A stretch of DNA of 64,000 nt from assembly GCF_041381155.1 (NCBI RefSeq), contig NC_091138.1:38309604-38373603 (forward strand), given 5' to 3'. Below the pieces are notes generated by a model. That model made no database searches, was not told the DNA's origin, and saw nothing but the letters and a program-made list of their open reading frames with translations. Position numbers and translations under genes: made by a program. This stretch comes from Argopecten irradians. Its lineage: Eukaryota > Mollusca > Bivalvia > Pectinida > Pectinidae. Numbering within the stretch: the stretch's first letter is position 1; each line of letters begins with the position of its first letter. This document shows positions 59,961 through 64,000 of the stretch, in pieces.

Positions 59961-60127
59961 CTAGCGTCGGTGATCTGGACACGGAACAGTCGGAGCGGCC
60001 CACGGAACAGCCCGAAGAACAATCGGAACGGCCCACGGAATATCCGGAACTGCCCACGGAACATCCGGAACTGCCCACGGAACATAAAACTCCCCACGGA
60101 AAAATTGGAACGGCCCACGGAACATGA
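59864..60127 (+). CDS. Hypothetical protein, basic start and PTE-rich repeats
   Basis: 87 codons: a basic N-terminal segment (RKNARGPQRKKPGRK), then an acidic repeat built from ERPTEQPE, ERPTEYPE and LPTEHPE. The start codon lies in the second unit of the 194-base duplication; the first unit has its own ATG at about 59671. It directly precedes the Ulp1-like fragment and may be its N-terminal region, but this was not established. The repeat keeps both strands open. Confidence 0.35.
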   Translation: MPLEQNEEGLRNLTNLRKNARGPQRKKPGRKNPSVGDLDTEQSERPTEQPEEQSERPTEYPELPTEHPELPTEHKTPHGKIGTAHGT

Positions 60128-60535
60128 CTATATATTTTAGTTTCATGCGAGACATTAAATACAGTCAAGCAGTTTGGGTTCCAGCGGACGGTAAAATAAT
60201 TTTGGAAAATCTTAATGCAAGTGACAGGTCACTCATTCTCAATCCTTACGGATGGCTAAACGGAGCAATTGTGGACTGTTGTATGTTTCTAATTAGACAC
60301 CAGTACCAGAGATTAAAGGACTTGAGTCAACATCACTTTCAATCACTCTTGAATTTACCAAGCACGACAGGGAACCATTCATTCAAATAATAAATAGAAA
60401 CCCTGAACATGGCGGAAGTCATTGGTTGACTGTAACAAATCTTAATTGTCAACCTGACGAAATTGCTATTATAGATTCAAGTTTCGACGATGTCCCACGA
60501 CTTGAAAGAATGGCGATATGTATGATGATAAATTT
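60124..60535 (+). pseudogene. Ulp1-like (C48) cysteine protease fragment, probably mobile-element derived
   Basis: The frame at 60124-60390 reads SQAVWVPADGKIILENLN and NPYGWLNGAIVDCCMFLIRH, matching the WLN-x-x-I substrate-entry motif of Ulp1/SENP-type proteases. The stretch that follows encodes GGSHWLTVTNLN and AIIDSSFDDVP, the His-Trp and Asp parts of the catalytic set (near 60420 and 60474). A SINE starts at about 60536 and no Cys motif follows, so the domain is incomplete. Such proteases occur in several transposon groups and in multicopy invertebrate genes; the source is undecided. Confidence 0.5.
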
Positions 60536-61056
60536 TTGTTTGTTTGTTTGATTAATTAACATCCTATTAACAGCTGTGGTCATGTAAGGACGGCCTCCCA
60601 TGTATGCGATGTGTTGCGTGTATGTTGTGCTAGGTGCGTGTTTTGGGAGACTGTGGTATATTCATGTTGTGTCTTCTTGTATAGTTGAACTGTTGCCCTT
60701 TTTATAGTGCTATATCACTGAAGCATGCCGCCGAAGACACCAAGCAACACACCTCACCCGGTCACATTATACTGACAACGGGCGAACCAGTCGTCCCACT
60801 CCCCGTATGCTGAGCGCTAAGCAGGAGCAGAAACTACCACTTTTTTAGACTTTGGTGTGTCTCGGCCAGATGACAGAACCCAGAGCCTTCTTCCCAGGGG
60901 AGAACGCTGCACTCAAGGCCAAATGTGAGGCTGTACCAGGGAGGCATTAGGAAAGATAAAGTCAGTCAGGAAGAAGAGAAAAGATAAGATCCTAAATTTA
61001 CTCGCCTTTTACGATCATGCAATAGGGGCAGCAGGTGCAATTCTAACGCCCTACCT
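60536..61056 (-). mobile_element. SINE, full length, minus strand
   Basis: Complete from (GTTT)n, ATTAACATCCTATTAACAGC and GGACGGCCTCCC to ACGCCCTACCTCC. It separates the Ulp1-like fragment from the reverse-transcriptase remnant. The short repeat TTTTTGTT on both sides could be a target duplication. Confidence 0.9.
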
Positions 61057-61059
61057 CCA

Positions 61060-62050
61060 GGGCCAGTTTTTGTTGTGTGTTTGGAAAAACATTATAGATG
61101 ATTGCTTCATAATTTGGACGAGGTCAAAACAAAGATTAGGAATATTTGATAACATATTGCATAGCCCCAACACGCCAAATCAATTTACCATAAATCGAAG
61201 CGAAACGGAACTATCCTTTTTGGATTTATAAGTGTAAAGATCAGGAAAGTTCATAATAAAAGATTTCCACTACACCGAATACTTAGATTTTCGGTCATAA
61301 TGAGGTAAAAACGGTATAAAGCTAGTATATTATAAATCCGAAATAAAAGGCCAAAATAAATTCAAAGTAAAATCAAAATCATTTCTATGGAATATATATT
61401 CAGCCACTATACGGCCTTCTTCAGTCCAAAATAACACTTATCACAATGTTCAGTCATTTCATCAAACTCGCACTAAGCGTATAATAACTTTACGCCTCGC
61501 AAGACGTTTATGTGCAATACAGATCGACAATGACAAACGAGAAAAGAGAGTAAATTAAAAACACAAGTGGTGACCGGGCTAAATCCATATACTTATGAAC
61601 AAAAATTAGAAAGTCAAATCTACTCCAGTAAACATCAATATATCGTTCGTAGTCGCATATGACCCTTGCCATCAGAACATCGAAGCAAACGGCCATGGAA
61701 ATAATTCCACTCTTACACCGAAGCCGACGAATTACGAGAACTGGTCAAAAAAAGTAAAAGGTACTTATTGATGCAAGATTAAAATATTCATAGGAATGCA
61801 CGTACCCGCTGACAAAGTGGAAACATCCAATGTTAGACCTGTGATTATATCCATGAAGGGACCAATCTTCTTTGAAAGACCGAGAAGAAAAGTGACAACG
61901 AAATATAATAACTGTATATCCCACTTGTAAGGAATACTACAAAGGGCAAATAGGGAATGAATGCATTGAGTGAGATCGTTCATAAGCAGCAAATACGCTC
62001 ATCAGAAATTCGGCAAATCCCACCAACTGGAGATATGTAAAGGAATGCTA
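61060..62050 (+). pseudogene. Degraded reverse-transcriptase remnant, probably Penelope-like
   Basis: Conceptual translation shows NIIDDCFIIWTRSKQRLG, INRSETELSFLDL, YTEYLDFRS, HQTRTKRIITLRLARRLC, in the order found in the catalytic and C-terminal part of Penelope-like reverse transcriptases (YIDD box, SET-LPFLDV, YLDF, HPPHTKRSIPY-LARRLC). A segment of about 160 bases without homology interrupts the order around 61290-61450 and contains the complement of CTGAAGAAGGCCGTATAGTG. The copy is old and clearly broken in several places. Confidence 0.55.
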
Positions 62051-62194
62051 TTTCACTGCATTACCATTCTACATGACGAGAGACGCTGAAATTACAAACA
62101 ATCTTTTCAAAGAAAATACGCTTTTAAATTTATTTAAACCATTATTGAATGTTTATAACTTTGTATATATGCATTGATATGTCTACTGTACTGT

Positions 62195-62625
62195 CCTACA
62201 GGTAGGGCGTAAGATTCTACCTGCTGGCGCTATGGAATGATATCGTAAAAAGCGATTAATTTAAGGATTTTTTACCGCCTCACTTTTGGCCTTCGGTTGA
62301 GCGCTCGCCCTTGTGACGTAGGCTCTGAGTTATCCCATGGCCCAAACACATCTTAGTCTATAAAAGTGGCAGTTTCTGCTTAGTTTAGCATTAAGGGAAC
62401 GGTACGACTGGTTCGTCTGTTGTCAGCATGTCACCGGGTGGGGTGTGTTTGTATGGTGTCTTCGGTGGCATGCGTTAGTTGAATAAGACTATAAAAAGGG
62501 CAAGAATTTCACTATACAAAAAGACAAGACGATTATACCAGTTTCCCAAAACACGCACTTCACACAAAACACGCCGATGTGAGCGTGAGCAGCCGTCCTT
62601 ACATGACTCTGGCTGTTATAAGGGG
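62195..62625 (+). mobile_element. SINE, diverged, plus strand
   Basis: GGTAGGGCGTAAGATTCTAC, TATCGTAAAAAGCGATTAATT, the head with CGGTTGAGCGCTCGCCC, central GTCACCGGGTGGGGTGTGTTT and TCTTCGGTGGCATGC, and CAGCCGTCCTTACATGACTC. The tail has decayed. Confidence 0.85.
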
Positions 62626-63600
62626 TACTTACAATATATGTACGTATTGGGAAAAAACGACCATTATTATAATATTGAATTTAAAATAAACTTATACTAT
62701 CGTTCTTTAACGTGTCAATAAACATAGCATGGTCTATGGAAGGCTGTCGTGTATATTGTACCCGTGTCACAGTCTGTTCTGTGTGATACCTAGGTAACGG
62801 GTAGGCTTGTACGACTAACATTATAGTTTGTTTTATTATACAAAGTTTGATAAATATTATGAGATAAGAACATGTCAGAATTACAGAGTGTTATTATATA
62901 ACATAATAATAAAATAGACGCAAAATAAAAATATAGAATGTTTTATGAATAATGGTCTCTCCCCTTTCAATACGTACATATCCCGCTTATTTTAAGTATC
63001 CCTAATAGGATGTTTACATCATTTAATCAAACAACAAAAGGTTTAAGGACAAGCACCCGAGTGGGTGGTGTCTTGCGTGTTTTGGGAGACTGGTGCACTA
63101 TCTCTTGAGACAAGAAGAACACAAGTCACTATTTTCAGGGTGTAGGAATTTGCTTCGATAGCGTAACTAATCTGGAATATGCAATATAAATTGACGACAA
63201 ACAAAAACGCGTAAAGGAATCAACACCAACAACATTCCGAATCTCTACAGAGTCCAGTTGGTCGACATAACTTGGTCAACAAAAACAGGTTACACAACGA
63301 GAACTTACTTACATTTATACATAATTCAAAAACAAAAAGTCGGTAATTCTGTTTAATACTTTTGGAATCGACAAATGAAACTGACATCGTCACTGATACC
63401 CCTACCTCCAATAACAATGGGCAAGACATTGTTCAACTGTCACAAGTTGTAAAACACAACAGCATTTCATTGTGCTCTACTCCTAATGCTTTTCACAAAA
63501 TATTTCTATGTATCTACATTCAGTGGTGAAACTTTCAACATTAAATTTAGTCACAATATCGGTAATAGTTTTTGCGAGATTGCAACAAAATTATAGTTAT
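62626..63600. other. Intergenic with a SINE trace
   Basis: No gene seen. GTCTTGCGTGTTTTGGGAGACTG at about 63071-63093 is a minus-strand SINE trace. Confidence 0.5.
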
Positions 63601-63625
63601 ACACCTATCGTCTGCTCACAATACA

Positions 63626-63967
63626 TCTGTCCCCTGGCCGAGACACACCAAAGTCTGTAAAAGTGGTAGTTTCTGCTCCTGCTTAGCGCTCAGCCTACGG
63701 GGAGTGAGACGACTGGTTCGCCTGTTGTCAGTATAATGTGACAGGGTGGGGTTTGTTGCTTGGTGTCTTCGGCGGCATGCTTCAGTGATATAGCACTAAA
63801 AAAGGACAACAGTTCCACTATACAAGAAGACACAACATGAATATATCGCAGTCTCCCAAAACACGCACCTGTCACAACATACACGCAACACACCGCATAC
63901 ATGGGAGGCTGTCCTTACATGACCATAGCTGTTAATATGACGTTAATTAACCAAACAAACAAACAAA
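63626..63967 (+). mobile_element. SINE, 5'-truncated, with a 14-bp target duplication
   Basis: Starts within the head at TCTGTCCCCTGGCCGAG and runs to an (AAAC)n tail. The flanking CTGCTCACAATACA is present at 63612-63625 and again at 63968-63981. The long perfect duplication and good preservation indicate a recent insertion by LINE-type machinery. Confidence 0.93.
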
Positions 63968-64000
63968 CTGCTCACAATACAAAACTATCGATGTCCGATT

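Noticed and set aside
59833-60168. Minus-strand frames with repeated SVGRSDCS/FRGQFRMF peptides
   Set aside because: They are the complement of the PTE-coding repeat; opposite-strand openness follows from the repeat composition.
42436-63967. tRNA gene calls from the B-box-like GGTTCTGTCCC elements
   Set aside because: They lie in SINE heads without a foldable cloverleaf and are followed by SINE bodies.

Overview
The window is AT-rich animal DNA with long repeat-filled introns, many short inverted-repeat transposons and one abundant SINE family. The SINE and the small dispersed elements look molluscan, most probably bivalve; this is inferred from their style, not from a database match. No rRNA, tRNA gene, CRISPR array or operon-like layout is present.

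Four spliced genes can be read with consistent splice phases. (1) A Polycomb-class chromobox gene on the plus strand, CDS 3946-15324, five coding exons, 400 residues: N-terminal chromodomain with an intact aromatic cage, an AT-hook, a glycine/arginine-rich stretch and a C-terminal Polycomb repressor box. (2, 3) A divergent pair of paralogous two-exon genes, minus strand 18549-19557 and plus strand 25453-26563, coding for 235 and 233 residues of an acidic, probably nuclear protein that I do not recognise. Their upstream regions are conserved too, with a CRE and a CCAAT box, so gene and promoter were duplicated together as an inverted repeat. (4) A secreted GH18 chitinase on the minus strand, CDS 29521-39255, eleven coding exons, 749 residues: signal peptide, catalytic domain with intact DGLDLDWE motif, and two chitin-binding type-2 (CBM14) domains joined by a long Pro/Gln-rich linker.

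The rest is mobile and repetitive DNA. The chromobox introns hold a 1.3-kb inverted-repeat transposon with minisatellite arms (8317-9653), a pogo-like MITE and SINEs. A TTAA-flanked element lies at 16263-17191 and a MITE with 9-bp target duplications at 21205-21856. A chitinase intron contains about 21 units of a 58-bp minisatellite derived from the adjoining exon end and its splice donor. At 42436-46992 a SINE carrying another insertion is tandemly triplicated. A 46-bp minisatellite (about 31 units, each with CACGTG) lies at 51993-53416. The right end (57-64 kb) is a graveyard of SINE copies around a 21-22-bp array, a Ulp1-like protease fragment and a reverse-transcriptase remnant.

The most unusual features are the exon-derived splice-donor minisatellite, the inverted duplicate pair of orphan genes, the transposon with opposing minisatellite arms, the interleaved inverted repeats in the triplicated SINE composite, and a cluster of three TCACGTGAC motifs inside a chitinase intron. 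All exon models come from reading sequence and splice signals only; no transcript or database evidence was available.
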